Source: Pseudomonas marginalis | GTDB lineage: Bacteria; Pseudomonadota; Gammaproteobacteria; Pseudomonadales; Pseudomonadaceae | NCBI RefSeq assembly: GCF_008692035.1 | Contig: NZ_VTFG01000001.1 | Coordinates: 1,178,001-1,242,000 of the forward strand | Direction of reading: 5' to 3' | Length of the DNA: 64,000 nucleotides | Shown here: one piece after another, positions 18,631-30,272 of the stretch | How the letters are laid out: the number at the start of each line of letters is the position of its first letter | Numbering within the stretch: position 1 is the stretch's first letter | Notes under the pieces: generated by a model | Database searches by the model: none | The model's input: the letters and a program-made list of their open reading frames with translations, nothing else | Told to the model about the DNA's origin: nothing | Program-made: the position numbers and the translations under genes

Positions 18631-18658
18631 CAACGGCCCGCCTCTTGGTGGGCCGTTG
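18631..18658 (+). terminator. hairpin after ppiC
   Basis: CAACGGCCCGCC-TCTT-GGTGGGCCGTTG forms a stem of about 12 bp starting 24 nt after the ppiC stop. It lacks a clear T-run, so termination strength is uncertain. Confidence 0.6.
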
Positions 18659-18736
18659 TGCATGTGACGACTGGCGACGCTGATGCCGTTAGCGTACAAA
18701 TCCTTATTCTTCTTCACCCGGCGTTCAAGGCTGACA

Positions 18737-20596
18737 ATGCGATTGGCTTTTTCCAGACTGTTCAGTACCTCCCTGGCCCTGCTGCTGGCCAGCAGCGCCG
18801 TGATCGCGGCGCCCCAACCGTCCATGACCGTGTACGGCGAACCGGCCAAGTATCCCGCCGGTTTCAGCCATTTCGACTACGCCAACCCCAACGCCCCCAA
18901 GGGCGGCAGCCTGCGGCGCTCGGCGCTGGAGATCGGGCGTTTCGACCATGTGCTGCCGTATATCGACAAAGGCATCGGCGTCTCCCAGGTCGACGGCTGG
19001 CTGTATGCGCCCCTGGCCCTGCGTTCCCTGGATGAGCCCTATACGGTGTATGGCCTGGTGGCCGAGAAGATGGAACGCGCGGAGGACGGCCTGTCCCTGC
19101 GCTTCTTCCTCAACCCCAAGGCGCGCTTTGCCGATGGCAAGCCGATCACCGCCGAAGACGTGCGCTACAGCTTCAACCTGCTGATGACCCAAGGCAGCCT
19201 GCGCTTTCGCACGCTGTTCGCCGACGTCAAGCACGTCGAAGTCGAAGGCCCGCGCCAGGTCCGTTTTGATTTCTCCAGCAATGAAAACCGCACCCTGCCC
19301 CTGGATGTCGCCACCCTGCCGGTGTTTCCCGAGCACTGGTGGAAAACCCGCGACTTCGCCAACGGCGGTGGCTACGAAGCCCCCCTGGGCAGCGGCCCGT
19401 ACAAGGTCGGCAAGATCGACTCGGGCAGCACCATCACCTTTACCCGCGACCCCGACTGGTGGGGCAAGGACCTGCCCGTCAGCCGCGGCCTGTACAACTT
19501 CGATCACCTGAGCCTGGAGTACTTCGGTGACACCGAAGTGGCCCGCCAGGTACTGCGCGGTGGCGCCTACGACTTCAACCGTGAGTTTTCCGCCACCGGC
19601 TATTCCATCGGCTACAACGGCCCGGCCCTGGACGATGGCCGCCTGCAACGTGCGCACCTGGCCAAGGACATGCCGCAACCGGCCCAGGGTTATGTGTTCA
19701 ACGTGCAAAAACCGATGTTCAAGGACCGTCGCGTGCGCCAGGCCCTGGCGATGCTGTGGGACTTCGAATGGGCCAACCGGCAGATGATGCGCAACCTGTA
19801 CATCCGCCAGCAAAGCTACTTCTCCAACAGCCCGTTGGCCGCCACCCAGCTGCCCACCCCGGAAGAACTGGCGATTCTGGAACCCTTGCGCGGGCAGATT
19901 CCCGACGAGGTATTCACCCAGGTGTTCAAGGCCCCGGTCACCGATGGCAGCGGCATGATCCGCGACAAACAGCTGCAAGCCCTGGCGCTGCTGGAAGAAG
20001 CCGGCTGGAAGCCAGACGGCGACAAACTGGTCAACGCCGAGGGCGAGCCGCTGGAGTTCACCTTCCTCAATGCCCAGAACGGGCTGGAACGCCTGCTGTT
20101 GCCGTACAAACGCAACCTCGCACAGATCGGCATTACCTTGAACATCCGCCGCATCGATTCTTCGCAATACGTCAACCGCCTGATGGCCCGCGACTACGAC
20201 ATGATCGTCACCGGCTTCCCGGTCACCACCTCGCCCGGCATGGAGCTGTACAACTACTTCGGCTCGACCGCCGCATTCGATCCGGGCGCCAACAACTACA
20301 TGGTGCTCAAGGACCCGGCCGTCGACAGCCTGATCAAGGGCCTGGTCAAGGCCGACACCCAGGCGCAGATGCTTACCTATGCCCATGCCTTGGACCGGGT
20401 GCTGCAATGGAATTACCTGTGGATCCCCAATTACTACCCGCCCGGCACCTCCGCCGCGTGGTGGAACCGCTTCGGCCGCCCGGCCATCGAGGCCAGGAAT
20501 GATGAAGCCCTGGAAACCTGGTGGGAAATCAGCCCTACCCCGCTGACCAATGAACAAATGAATGCCGAGTTGAAAAAACGCGCGGGAGCTCGCTGA
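18737..20596 (+). CDS. yejA: YejA-like periplasmic oligopeptide-binding protein
   Basis: A protein of 619 residues from the ATG at 18737 (CAAGG upstream). An in-frame upstream ATG would add 18 residues ahead of a normal signal peptide, so I reject it. The signal peptide ends near [11 protein letters not shown]. The mature protein is a family 5 extracellular solute-binding protein ([28 protein letters not shown]). In E. coli YejA delivers peptides and microcin C to YejBEF. The stop overlaps the yejB start by one base, in a tight yejABEF operon. Confidence 0.9.
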   Translation: MRLAFSRLFSTSLALLLASSAVIAAPQPSMTVYGEPAKYPAGFSHFDYANPNAPKGGSLRRSALEIGRFDHVLPYIDKGIGVSQVDGWLYAPLALRSLDEPYTVYGLVAEKMERAEDGLSLRFFLNPKARFADGKPITAEDVRYSFNLLMTQGSLRFRTLFADVKHVEVEGPRQVRFDFSSNENRTLPLDVATLPVFPEHWWKTRDFANGGGYEAPLGSGPYKVGKIDSGSTITFTRDPDWWGKDLPVSRGLYNFDHLSLEYFGDTEVARQVLRGGAYDFNREFSATGYSIGYNGPALDDGRLQRAHLAKDMPQPAQGYVFNVQKPMFKDRRVRQALAMLWDFEWANRQMMRNLYIRQQSYFSNSPLAATQLPTPEELAILEPLRGQIPDEVFTQVFKAPVTDGSGMIRDKQLQALALLEEAGWKPDGDKLVNAEGEPLEFTFLNAQNGLERLLLPYKRNLAQIGITLNIRRIDSSQYVNRLMARDYDMIVTGFPVTTSPGMELYNYFGSTAAFDPGANNYMVLKDPAVDSLIKGLVKADTQAQMLTYAHALDRVLQWNYLWIPNYYPPGTSAAWWNRFGRPAIEARNDEALETWWEISPTPLTNEQMNAELKKRAGAR

Positions 20597-21657
20597 TGTT
20601 TGCCTATATCGTGCGGCGCCTGCTGCTGATCATTCCGACGCTGGTGATCATCCTGCTGGTCAACTTCGTGATCGTCCAGGCCGCCCCCGGCGGACCGGTG
20701 GAACAAGCCATCGCCCACTTGCAGGGCATCGGCGGCGGCGCGGTCGGCGGCTCATCCGGCGACGGTGTCAGCAGCGGCTCCCGTGCCAGCCGCGGGCTGG
20801 ACCCGAAACTGATCAAGGACATCGAAAAACAATACGGCTTCGACAAGCCCGCGCCGGAACGCCTGTGGCTGATGCTCAAGAGCTACGCCCAGCTGGATTT
20901 CGGCAACAGCTTCTTTCGCGGCGCCACCGTGATCGACCTGATCCTGGAAAAAATGCCGGTGACCATTTCCCTCGGCCTGTGGGCCACGCTGATCACCTAC
21001 CTGGTGTCGATCCCCCTGGGCATTCGCAAGGCGGTGCGCCATGGCAGCAGCTTTGATGTGTGGAGCAGCACCGCCATTGTGATTGGCTACGCGATGCCGG
21101 CGTTCCTGTTCGCGATGTTCCTGATCGTGGTGTTCGCCGGAGGCACGTCATTGAACTGGTTTCCGGTGCGCGGGCTGGTCTCGGAAAACTTCGCCGAGCT
21201 GAGCACCGTGGGCAAGATCGCCGACTATTTCTGGCACCTGGTGTTGCCCGTCAGCGCACTGGTGATCGGCGGGTTCGCCACCTTGACCATCCTGACCAAA
21301 AACTCGTTCCTCAATGAAATCACGCGCCAGTACGTAGTGACCGCCCGCGCCAAGGGCCTGAGCGAACGGCGGGTGCTGTACGGCCATGTGTTTCGCAACG
21401 CCATGCTGCTGGTGATCTCGGGGATTCCCCAGGCGTTCATCAGTGTGTTCTTTGCCGGTTCGCTGTTGATCGAGGTGATTTTTTCCCTCGATGGCCTCGG
21501 CCGCATGAGCTACGAAGCGGCCGTGTCCCGGGACTACCCGGTGGTGTTTGGCTCGCTGTTTATCTTCACCTTGTTCGGCCTGCTGATAAAACTGATCGGC
21601 GACCTCTGCTACACCCTGGTGGACCCGCGTATCGACTTCGCCGCGAGGAACGCCTGA
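20596..21657 (+). CDS. yejB: YejB-like ABC permease
   Basis: An inner-membrane permease of 353 residues. TM1 is at about residues 9-30, and there is the usual periplasmic insertion, here with a Gly/Ser-rich stretch near residues 50-72. Further helices follow, with the EAA loop region around the segment beginning [15 protein letters not shown]. It matches the DppB/OppB family and YejB in length. It pairs with yejE, which it overlaps by one base. Confidence 0.92.
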   Translation: MFAYIVRRLLLIIPTLVIILLVNFVIVQAAPGGPVEQAIAHLQGIGGGAVGGSSGDGVSSGSRASRGLDPKLIKDIEKQYGFDKPAPERLWLMLKSYAQLDFGNSFFRGATVIDLILEKMPVTISLGLWATLITYLVSIPLGIRKAVRHGSSFDVWSSTAIVIGYAMPAFLFAMFLIVVFAGGTSLNWFPVRGLVSENFAELSTVGKIADYFWHLVLPVSALVIGGFATLTILTKNSFLNEITRQYVVTARAKGLSERRVLYGHVFRNAMLLVISGIPQAFISVFFAGSLLIEVIFSLDGLGRMSYEAAVSRDYPVVFGSLFIFTLFGLLIKLIGDLCYTLVDPRIDFAARNA

Positions 21658-22679
21658 TGCTTAACCTGTCTCCCGTGGCCCGTCGGCGTTTCGAACGCTT
21701 CAAGAAAAACCGTCGCGGCTGGTGGTCGCTGTGGCTGTTTATCGGGCTGTTTATCCTGACCCTGGGCGGCGAATTGATCGCCAACGACAAGCCCTTGGTA
21801 CTCAGCTACAAGAACGAGCTGTATTTCCCGGCGTTCAAGCGCTACACCGAGCAGCAGTTCGGCGGGCAACTGCCGTTCCAGGCCGATTACCGCAGTGACT
21901 ACGTGCAAAAGCTGATCAAGCAGGACGGCGGCTGGATGCTGTTCCCGCCCATCCCGTTCAGCGACGACACGCCCAACTACGAACTGACCCGCCCGGCCCC
22001 CAGCCCGCCCTCGACGGTGAACTGGCTGGGTACCGATGACCAGTCGCGGGATGTGCTGGCGCGGGTGATCTTCGGTGCGCGGGTGTCGATCCTGTTTGCC
22101 CTGGCACTCACCGCGATCAGCGCCACCATCGGCATCGCCGCCGGGGCCTTGCAGGGCTATTACGGCGGCTGGGTGGATCTGCTCGGCCAACGCATCCTTG
22201 AAGTGTGGTCCGGGCTGCCGGTGCTGTACCTGCTGATCATCCTGTCGGGGTTTGTCGAGCCGAACTTCTGGTGGTTGCTGGGGATCATGGCGCTGTTTTC
22301 CTGGCTGGCCCTGGTGGATGTGGTGCGCGCCGAGTTCCTGCGCGGGCGCAACCTGGAGTACGTCAAGGCCGCACGGGCCCTGGGCCTGGGCGACGGCAAG
22401 ATCATTCGCCGGCACATCCTGCCCAACGCCATGACCGCCACCTTGAGCTACCTGCCGTTCATCCTCACCGGGGCGATTTCCACCCTGAGCGCCCTGGATT
22501 TCCTCGGTTTCGGCATGCCTGCGGGCAGTGCGTCACTGGGCGAGCTGATTGCCCAGGGCAAGCAGAACCTGCAAGCGCCGTGGCTGGGCCTGACGGCGTT
22601 TTTCACCTTGGCGCTGATCCTGTCGCTGCTGGTCTTTATCGGCGAGGCACTACGTGATGCCTTCGACCCACGCTCATGA
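21657..22679 (+). CDS. yejE: YejE-like ABC permease
   Basis: A DppC-type permease of 340 residues with one N-terminal TM (residues about 22-43), a long periplasmic segment (FPAFKRYTEQQFGGQLPFQADYRS-like, typical of YejE) and five C-terminal TMs. The EAA-type loop reads YVKAARALGLGDGKIIRRHILPN. It is the partner of YejB in the heterodimeric membrane channel. yejF begins 10 nt after its stop. Confidence 0.92.
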   Translation: MLNLSPVARRRFERFKKNRRGWWSLWLFIGLFILTLGGELIANDKPLVLSYKNELYFPAFKRYTEQQFGGQLPFQADYRSDYVQKLIKQDGGWMLFPPIPFSDDTPNYELTRPAPSPPSTVNWLGTDDQSRDVLARVIFGARVSILFALALTAISATIGIAAGALQGYYGGWVDLLGQRILEVWSGLPVLYLLIILSGFVEPNFWWLLGIMALFSWLALVDVVRAEFLRGRNLEYVKAARALGLGDGKIIRRHILPNAMTATLSYLPFILTGAISTLSALDFLGFGMPAGSASLGELIAQGKQNLQAPWLGLTAFFTLALILSLLVFIGEALRDAFDPRS

Positions 22680-22689
22680 GTGACTGCGT

Positions 22690-24264
22690 ATGAACCTGAT
22701 CGAAATCCGCGACCTCAGCGTCGCCTTCAGCGGCCAGACCGTGGTACGCAACCTGAGCCTGGATGTACGCCCCGGCGAGTGCCTGGCGCTGGTGGGTGAG
22801 TCCGGCTCCGGCAAGTCGGTGACCGCCCATTCGATTCTGCAACTGCTGCCCGAAGCCGGTACTGAAACCCGTGGCTCCGTGAAATATCGCGGCCAGGAAC
22901 TGGTCGGCGCCTCGGCATCGACCTTGCAGAAACTGCGCGGCAACCGCATTGCGATGATCTTCCAGGAGCCGATGACCTCCCTCAACCCGCTGCACAGCAT
23001 CGAAAAACAGATCGGCGAAACCTTGCTGCTGCACAAGGGCCTGGGCGGCAAGGCGGCGCAGGCGCGCATCCTCGAGTTGCTGCAGTTGGTGGGCATCCAG
23101 AAACCCCAGGAACGCCTCAAGGCCTATCCCCACCAACTCTCCGGGGGCCAGCGCCAACGGGTGATGATCGCCATGGCCCTGGCCTGTGAGCCGGAGCTGT
23201 TGATCGCCGACGAGCCCACCACCGCCCTTGACGTGACCGTGCAGCGCAAGATCCTGCTGCTGCTCAAGTCCCTGCAACACCGCCTGGGCATGTCGCTGCT
23301 GCTGATCAGCCATGACCTCAACCTGGTGCGCAGCATTGCCCAGCGGGTGTGCGTGATGCGTGCCGGCGAGATTGTCGAGCAGGCTGACTGCGAGACCTTG
23401 TTCACGGCCCCCCAACACCCCTACAGCCGCCTGCTGCTGGACGCCGAGCCGTCCGGCGATGTGCTGTGCAGCGAGCCACGGGAGACCGTGCTGGACGTGC
23501 ACGACCTGAGCGTGCAATTCCCCCTGGGCGGCGGCCTGTTCCGGCGCAAGACCTACCTGCGCGCGGTGGATGGCATCAGCCTCAGCGTGCAGCGCGGCAA
23601 GACCCTGGGGATTGTCGGCGAGTCCGGTTCGGGCAAGTCCACCCTCGGCCAGGCGATCCTGCGCCTGCTGGATTCCACCGGCAGCATCCGCTTCCAGGGC
23701 GAGGCCCTCGACCCGCTCAACCACAAGCAGATGCGCCCGTGGCGCAAGCAGATGCAAGTGGTCTTCCAAGACCCCTACGGCAGCCTCAGCCCACGCATGT
23801 CGGTGCAGCAGATCATCAGCGAAGGCCTGGAGGTGCATGCGCCGTGCAGCCTGGCCGACCGCGATGCGCAAGTGATCCAGGTGCTCAAGGACGTGGGCCT
23901 CGACCCCGCCAGCCGCCATCGCTTCCCCCATGAGTTTTCCGGCGGCCAGCGCCAACGCATCGCCATCGCCCGCGCGCTGGTGCTCAAGCCGGCGCTGATG
24001 CTGCTGGATGAACCGACCTCGGCACTGGACCGTACGGTGCAGAAGCAGGTCGTAGCGTTGCTGCGTGAATTGCAGGAAAAGTACGGCCTGACCTACCTGT
24101 TTATCAGCCATGACCTCGCCGTGGTGCGCGCCATGGCCCATGACATGATCGTGATCAAGGACGGCAAGGTGGTGGAGCGCGGGCCGAGCCATGACGTTTT
24201 CGAAGCACCGCAGCACCCGTATACCAAAGAACTCCTGGCGGCGGCCGGCGGGCTGTCGTCATGA
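22690..24264 (+). CDS. yejF: YejF-like ABC ATPase with two nucleotide-binding domains
   Basis: A protein of 524 residues with two fused ABC domains. NBD1 (about 1-255) has GESGSGKS and the signature [12 protein letters not shown]2 (about 268-524) has GESGSGKST and FSGGQRQRI. The fusion is typical of YejF/GsiA-type peptide importers. It powers uptake through YejBE. The stop overlaps the start of the next gene, a sigma-54 activator, as ATGA. Confidence 0.92.
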   Translation: MNLIEIRDLSVAFSGQTVVRNLSLDVRPGECLALVGESGSGKSVTAHSILQLLPEAGTETRGSVKYRGQELVGASASTLQKLRGNRIAMIFQEPMTSLNPLHSIEKQIGETLLLHKGLGGKAAQARILELLQLVGIQKPQERLKAYPHQLSGGQRQRVMIAMALACEPELLIADEPTTALDVTVQRKILLLLKSLQHRLGMSLLLISHDLNLVRSIAQRVCVMRAGEIVEQADCETLFTAPQHPYSRLLLDAEPSGDVLCSEPRETVLDVHDLSVQFPLGGGLFRRKTYLRAVDGISLSVQRGKTLGIVGESGSGKSTLGQAILRLLDSTGSIRFQGEALDPLNHKQMRPWRKQMQVVFQDPYGSLSPRMSVQQIISEGLEVHAPCSLADRDAQVIQVLKDVGLDPASRHRFPHEFSGGQRQRIAIARALVLKPALMLLDEPTSALDRTVQKQVVALLRELQEKYGLTYLFISHDLAVVRAMAHDMIVIKDGKVVERGPSHDVFEAPQHPYTKELLAAAGGLSS

Positions 24265-25652
24265 GTACCAGCCTGACGGACTACCAACAGGTTCGCGGCC
24301 TGGCGATCCAGTCGCTGTTCGAGATCATCGAGCAGTCCAGCGAAGGCACGGTGATTGTCGACCGCGACGCCAATATCGTCTGGATGAACGAGCGCTACGC
24401 CAAGCGCTTCGGCCTCAAGAGTGCCGATGAAGCCATCGGCCAGCCGTGCGAGCAGGTGATTTCCAACAGCCTGTTGCGCCAGGTGGTGCGCACCGACCGG
24501 CCGATTCTGCTGGACATCCAGGACACCCCCAAAGGCCCTTTGGTGGTGATGCGCCTGCCGATCCACAACGACGCCGGTGCAGTGATCGGTGCGATTGGTT
24601 TTGCCTTGTTCGATGAGCTGCGCAACCTGTCGCCGCTGATCGAGCGCTACCTGAGCATGCAGCAGGAACTGGCCTCCACCCGCTCGTTGCTGCGCTCACG
24701 CCAGAGCAAGTACAACTTTGCGCACTTTATCGGCACCAGCGCCGCCAGCCTGGAAGTCAAACGCCGTGCCCGGCGCAGCGCAAGCGCCGAGTCACCGGTG
24801 CTGCTGCTGGGCGAGACCGGTACCGGCAAGGAATTGCTCGCCCAGGCGATCCACGGCGCCTCACCGCGTGCGCACAAGGCGTTTGTCAGCATCAACAGCG
24901 CGGCGATTCCCCATGACCTGCTGGAAGCCGAGTTCTTCGGCACCGCGCCGGGCGCCTTTACCGGTGCCGATCGCAAGGGCCGTCCGGGCAAGTTCCAGAT
25001 TGCCCAGGGCGGCACGCTGTTCCTCGATGAAATCGGCGATATGCCGCTGCCGCTGCAAAGCAAGCTGCTGCGGGTGTTGCAGGAAAAGGAATTCGAACCG
25101 GTGGGTTCCAACGAAATGCTGCACAGCGATGTGCGGGTGATCGCGGCCACCTCCATGGACCTGGAAGCGGCGATCAAGCGCGGTGAGTTCCGTGCGGACC
25201 TGTATTACCGCCTGAACGTATTGCCGATCCAGGTGCCGCCGCTGCGTGAGCGGCTGGAGGACATTCCGGCGCTGAGCGAAGCGATCCTCGAGGAACTGCG
25301 CAGCCAGCATGAACTGGACCGCGAGGCCCTGGCGCTGTTGGCACAGCATGCGTGGCCGGGGAACATCCGCGAACTGCGCAACGTGCTGGAGCGCGCGGCG
25401 TTGCTGAGCGATGACCTGGTGTTGAACCCTGGGGACATTCGTGCGGCGATTGGCACGTTCAGCCCGGTGACGCGCGGCGCGGTGGACACGGCTGAAGGTG
25501 AGACGTTTGCGGCGGCGCGGGAGCGGTTTGATCGGCAGGTGATTGCGGCGGCACTCAGGGCGTGTGAGGGCAATGTGGTCGAGGCGGCCAGGCGATTGGG
25601 GTTGGGGCGGTCGACGTTGTACAAGAAAATGGTGGCACTGGGAATTGCCTGA
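24261..25652 (+). CDS. hbcR: sigma-54 activator, HbcR-like (3-hydroxybutyrate regulon)
   Basis: A protein of 463 residues. A PAS domain (about 15-120) is followed by an AAA+ domain with Walker A GETGTGKE (184-191) and the sigma-54 loop GAFTGA (231-236). A Fis-type HTH ends the protein (VVEAARRLGLGRSTLYKKM). The gene downstream starts a 3-hydroxybutyrate uptake and oxidation cluster with a sigma-54 promoter. In P. aeruginosa the enhancer-binding protein PA2005 (HbcR) controls that pathway, so the name is a context-based inference. The 4-nt overlap with yejF suggests shared transcription with the peptide importer. Confidence 0.8.
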   Translation: MSTSLTDYQQVRGLAIQSLFEIIEQSSEGTVIVDRDANIVWMNERYAKRFGLKSADEAIGQPCEQVISNSLLRQVVRTDRPILLDIQDTPKGPLVVMRLPIHNDAGAVIGAIGFALFDELRNLSPLIERYLSMQQELASTRSLLRSRQSKYNFAHFIGTSAASLEVKRRARRSASAESPVLLLGETGTGKELLAQAIHGASPRAHKAFVSINSAAIPHDLLEAEFFGTAPGAFTGADRKGRPGKFQIAQGGTLFLDEIGDMPLPLQSKLLRVLQEKEFEPVGSNEMLHSDVRVIAATSMDLEAAIKRGEFRADLYYRLNVLPIQVPPLRERLEDIPALSEAILEELRSQHELDREALALLAQHAWPGNIRELRNVLERAALLSDDLVLNPGDIRAAIGTFSPVTRGAVDTAEGETFAAARERFDRQVIAAALRACEGNVVEAARRLGLGRSTLYKKMVALGIA

Positions 25653-25693
25653 TCTCCAAACAGAGACAAGATTCTCCATATAAAGACATTCCC

Positions 25694-25784
25694 TGTGAGA
25701 GGGGGCTTGCCCCCGATAGCATTAGGTCAGTCAACACATATGCTGGCTTATACACCGCTATCGGGGGCAAGCCTCCTCCCACAT
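25694..25784. repeat. REP pair (inverted REP palindromes)
   Basis: Two inverted REP units (GAGGGGGCTTGCCCCCGATAGC and its complement-like partner) separated by about 40 nt. The unit lies just after hbcR and before the promoter of the GntP permease, where it could act as a terminator or mRNA stabiliser. Confidence 0.85.
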
Positions 25785-25796
25785 TTGATCTTCATT

Positions 25797-25814
25797 TGTC
25801 TCAAAATTGAGACA
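25797..25814. promoter_or_regulatory. 18-bp palindrome, candidate activator site
   Basis: TGTCTCAA-AA-TTGAGACA is a perfect inverted repeat whose 3' end lies 61 nt before the sigma-54 promoter at 25876. Its position and symmetry fit an upstream activating site for the adjacent enhancer-binding protein. A weaker GAGA/TCTC pair is seen near 25662-25675. Confidence 0.55.
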
Positions 25815-25875
25815 GCACCCCGAAATACTCGAAAGAAACTAAAAAATATCCATATATTTCAATAACTTGAAAATA

Positions 25876-25892
25876 TGGCACACATCTCGCTA
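25876..25892 (+). promoter_or_regulatory. sigma-54 promoter of the 3-hydroxybutyrate cluster
   Basis: TGGCACACATCTCGCTA keeps the invariant GG-N10-GC and almost the full consensus TGGCACG-N4-TTGCW. It lies 53 nt before the permease start. Confidence 0.8.
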
Positions 25893-25945
25893 TAACCCTC
25901 CCCACTGCTTCACCCACAACAATAACAATCCGATGGAGACACACC

Positions 25946-27337
25946 ATGAGTGTGATCATTGCCCTGGCAGCGCTCGCGTTGCTGATGCTGGCTGCCTACC
26001 GTGGCTATAGCGTTATCCTGTTTGCCCCCATCGCCGCCCTCGGCGCCGTGCTGCTCACCGACCCGTCCGCCGTCGCCCCTGCCTTTACCGGGGTGTTCAT
26101 GGAGAAAATGGTCGGCTTTATCAAACTGTATTTCCCGGTATTCCTGCTCGGTGCGGTGTTCGGCAAGCTGATCGAGCTGTCGGGTTTCTCGCGCTCTATC
26201 GTGGCGGCGGCGATCCGTTTGCTCGGCACGCGCCAGGCGATGCTGGTGATCGTGCTGGTCTGCGCCCTGCTCACCTACGGCGGTGTGTCGCTGTTTGTGG
26301 TGGTGTTTGCGGTGTACCCGTTTGCGGCGGAGATGTTTCGCCAAAGCAATATCCCCAAGCGCCTGATCCCGGCGACCATCGCCCTCGGTGCGTTTTCGTT
26401 CACCATGGACGCCCTGCCCGGCACGCCGCAGATCCAGAACATCATCCCCAGCACCTTCTTCAACACCACCGCCTGGGCAGCGCCGTGGCTGGGGCTGATC
26501 GGCACGATTTTCGTGTTCTGCGCCGGCATGCTCTACCTGGCGCGCCAGCGCAACAAGGCCCAGCGCGCCGGTGAAGGCTACGGCACCGAGCTGCGCAACG
26601 AGCCGGAAACCGCCGAGAACCTCACGCTGCCCAACCCGTGGATCGCACTGTCGCCGCTGATCCTGGTGGGCGTGATGAACCTGCTGTTCACCCATTGGAT
26701 CCCACAATGGTATGGCAAGACCCACAGCCTCAGCCTGCCGGGCATGAGCGCACCGGTGACCACCGAAATCGCCAAGCTCACGGCGATCTGGGCGGTGCAG
26801 GCGGCGTTGCTGGTGGGCATCATCATGGTGCTGGTATTCGGCTGGTCGGCGATCAAAAGTAAGCTCGCCGACGGCAGCAAGAGCGCGGTCAGCGGCGCAT
26901 TGCTGGCGGCGATGAACACCGCTTCCGAATATGGTTTCGGCGCGGTGATCGCTTCGCTGCCGGGCTTCCTGGTGCTGGCGGACTGGCTCAAGGGCATCCC
27001 CAACCCGCTGGTCAACGAAGCGATTACCGTGACCCTGCTGGCCGGTATCACCGGATCCGCGTCCGGTGGCATGAGCATCGCCCTGGCGGCCATGTCCGAG
27101 AGCTTTATTGCGGCGGCCCATGCGGCCAATATTCCCCTTGAAGTGCTGCACCGGGTCGCGGCCATGGCCAGCGGCGGCATGGACACCCTGCCCCACAACG
27201 GCGCGGTGATCACCCTGCTGGCGGTGACCGGCCTGACCCACCGCGAAGCCTACAAGGACATTTTCGGCATCACGATCATCAAGACCCTCGCGGTGTTCGT
27301 GGTGATCGGTACTTTCTACGCCACCGGCATTGTGTGA
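25946..27337 (+). CDS. GntP-family permease, probable 3-hydroxybutyrate importer
   Basis: A polytopic membrane protein of 463 residues with 11-13 predicted helices and GntP-type segments (ITGSASGGMSIALAAM, GGMDTLPHNGAVITLLAVTGLTH). GGAG lies 7 nt upstream of the ATG. GntP transporters carry gluconate and other small hydroxy acids. Position directly before 3-hydroxybutyrate dehydrogenase and acetoacetyl-CoA synthetase indicates a hydroxybutyrate or acetoacetate substrate (inference). It is the first gene behind the sigma-54 promoter and stops 7 nt before the dehydrogenase gene. Confidence 0.85.
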   Translation: MSVIIALAALALLMLAAYRGYSVILFAPIAALGAVLLTDPSAVAPAFTGVFMEKMVGFIKLYFPVFLLGAVFGKLIELSGFSRSIVAAAIRLLGTRQAMLVIVLVCALLTYGGVSLFVVVFAVYPFAAEMFRQSNIPKRLIPATIALGAFSFTMDALPGTPQIQNIIPSTFFNTTAWAAPWLGLIGTIFVFCAGMLYLARQRNKAQRAGEGYGTELRNEPETAENLTLPNPWIALSPLILVGVMNLLFTHWIPQWYGKTHSLSLPGMSAPVTTEIAKLTAIWAVQAALLVGIIMVLVFGWSAIKSKLADGSKSAVSGALLAAMNTASEYGFGAVIASLPGFLVLADWLKGIPNPLVNEAITVTLLAGITGSASGGMSIALAAMSESFIAAAHAANIPLEVLHRVAAMASGGMDTLPHNGAVITLLAVTGLTHREAYKDIFGITIIKTLAVFVVIGTFYATGIV

Positions 27338-27344
27338 GGTTTTC

Positions 27345-28118
27345 ATGACAAGATTGAACGGCAAGACCGCCCTGGTCACCGGTTCCACCAGCGGCATCGG
27401 CCTGGGTATCGCCCTGAGCCTGGCCAAGGCCGGTGCCAACCTGATCCTCAACGGCTTCGGCGACGCCAGCGCGGTGGTCGCCCAGGTGCAGGCGTTTGGC
27501 GGCAAGGTCGGCCACCACCCGGCGGACGTCAGCGACCCGGCGCAGATTGCCGACATGCTGGCCTACGCCGAGCGTGAGTTCGGCGGTGTCGACATCCTGG
27601 TCAACAACGCCGGCATCCAGCACGTGGCGGCGGTGGAGGACTTCCCGGTGGAACGCTGGGACGCGATCATCGCGATCAACCTGTCCTCGGTGTTCCACAG
27701 CACGCGCTTGAGCCTGCCGGGCATGAAGGCCAAGGGCTGGGGGCGTATCGTCAACATCGCCTCGGTGCACGGCCAGGTCGGCTCGGTGGGCAAGGCCGCG
27801 TATGTGGCAGCCAAGCACGGCGTGATCGGCTTGACCAAGGTGGTGGGCCTGGAGACCGCCACCAGCAACGTGACCTGCAACGCGATCTGCCCCGGCTGGG
27901 TGCTGACGCCGCTGGTGCAGAAGCAGATTGATGATCGCGTGGCCAATGGCGTCGATCCGCAGCAGGCGCAACATGATCTGCTGGCGGAGAAACAGCCGTC
28001 CCTGGAGTTTGTGACGCCGTCGCAGCTGGGTGAGCTGGTGCTGTTCTTGTGCAGCGAGGCCGGAGCCCAGGTGCGGGGGGCGGCGTGGAACATTGATGGC
28101 GGCTGGCTGGCCCAATAA
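27345..28118 (+). CDS. bdhA: 3-hydroxybutyrate dehydrogenase
   Basis: A protein of 257 residues from the ATG at 27345 (GAGG 5 nt upstream). It is a short-chain dehydrogenase with the NAD-binding TGSTSGIG, NNAG, the catalytic Ser in NIASVHG and the YVAAK Tyr/Lys pair. The closing stretch GAAWNIDGGWLAQ, from my memory of the family, and the GLETATSNVTCNAICPGWVLTPLV region fit D-3-hydroxybutyrate dehydrogenase. It would oxidise 3-hydroxybutyrate to acetoacetate with NAD+. The neighbours supply uptake and CoA activation. Confidence 0.92.
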   Translation: MTRLNGKTALVTGSTSGIGLGIALSLAKAGANLILNGFGDASAVVAQVQAFGGKVGHHPADVSDPAQIADMLAYAEREFGGVDILVNNAGIQHVAAVEDFPVERWDAIIAINLSSVFHSTRLSLPGMKAKGWGRIVNIASVHGQVGSVGKAAYVAAKHGVIGLTKVVGLETATSNVTCNAICPGWVLTPLVQKQIDDRVANGVDPQQAQHDLLAEKQPSLEFVTPSQLGELVLFLCSEAGAQVRGAAWNIDGGWLAQ

Positions 28119-28179
28119 GGCCAGACACATTAGAACTCTATAGTTTGGAAAACCTGCATAAGAACAAGAGACCGTGCTG

Positions 28180-30138
<1,959 letters not shown>

Positions 30139-30272
30139 AAGGTTTCAGCCCTGCCGCACTCATTTGAAGACAAACCCTCAATGCATGCTATTTTTCGAGG
30201 GTAGTCACCCATCGGTGTCCCACGGGATAATGGGTGTTGTCATTTTTCAAAGCGTTACGCTCAGGGCTTTTT

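Noticed and set aside
25910..27556. Very long open frame on the minus strand opposite the GntP permease.
   Set aside because: It is an antisense shadow of a high-GC gene, His/Arg/Gln-rich, without SD or family features. The same holds for 45869-47743 and 22636-24216.
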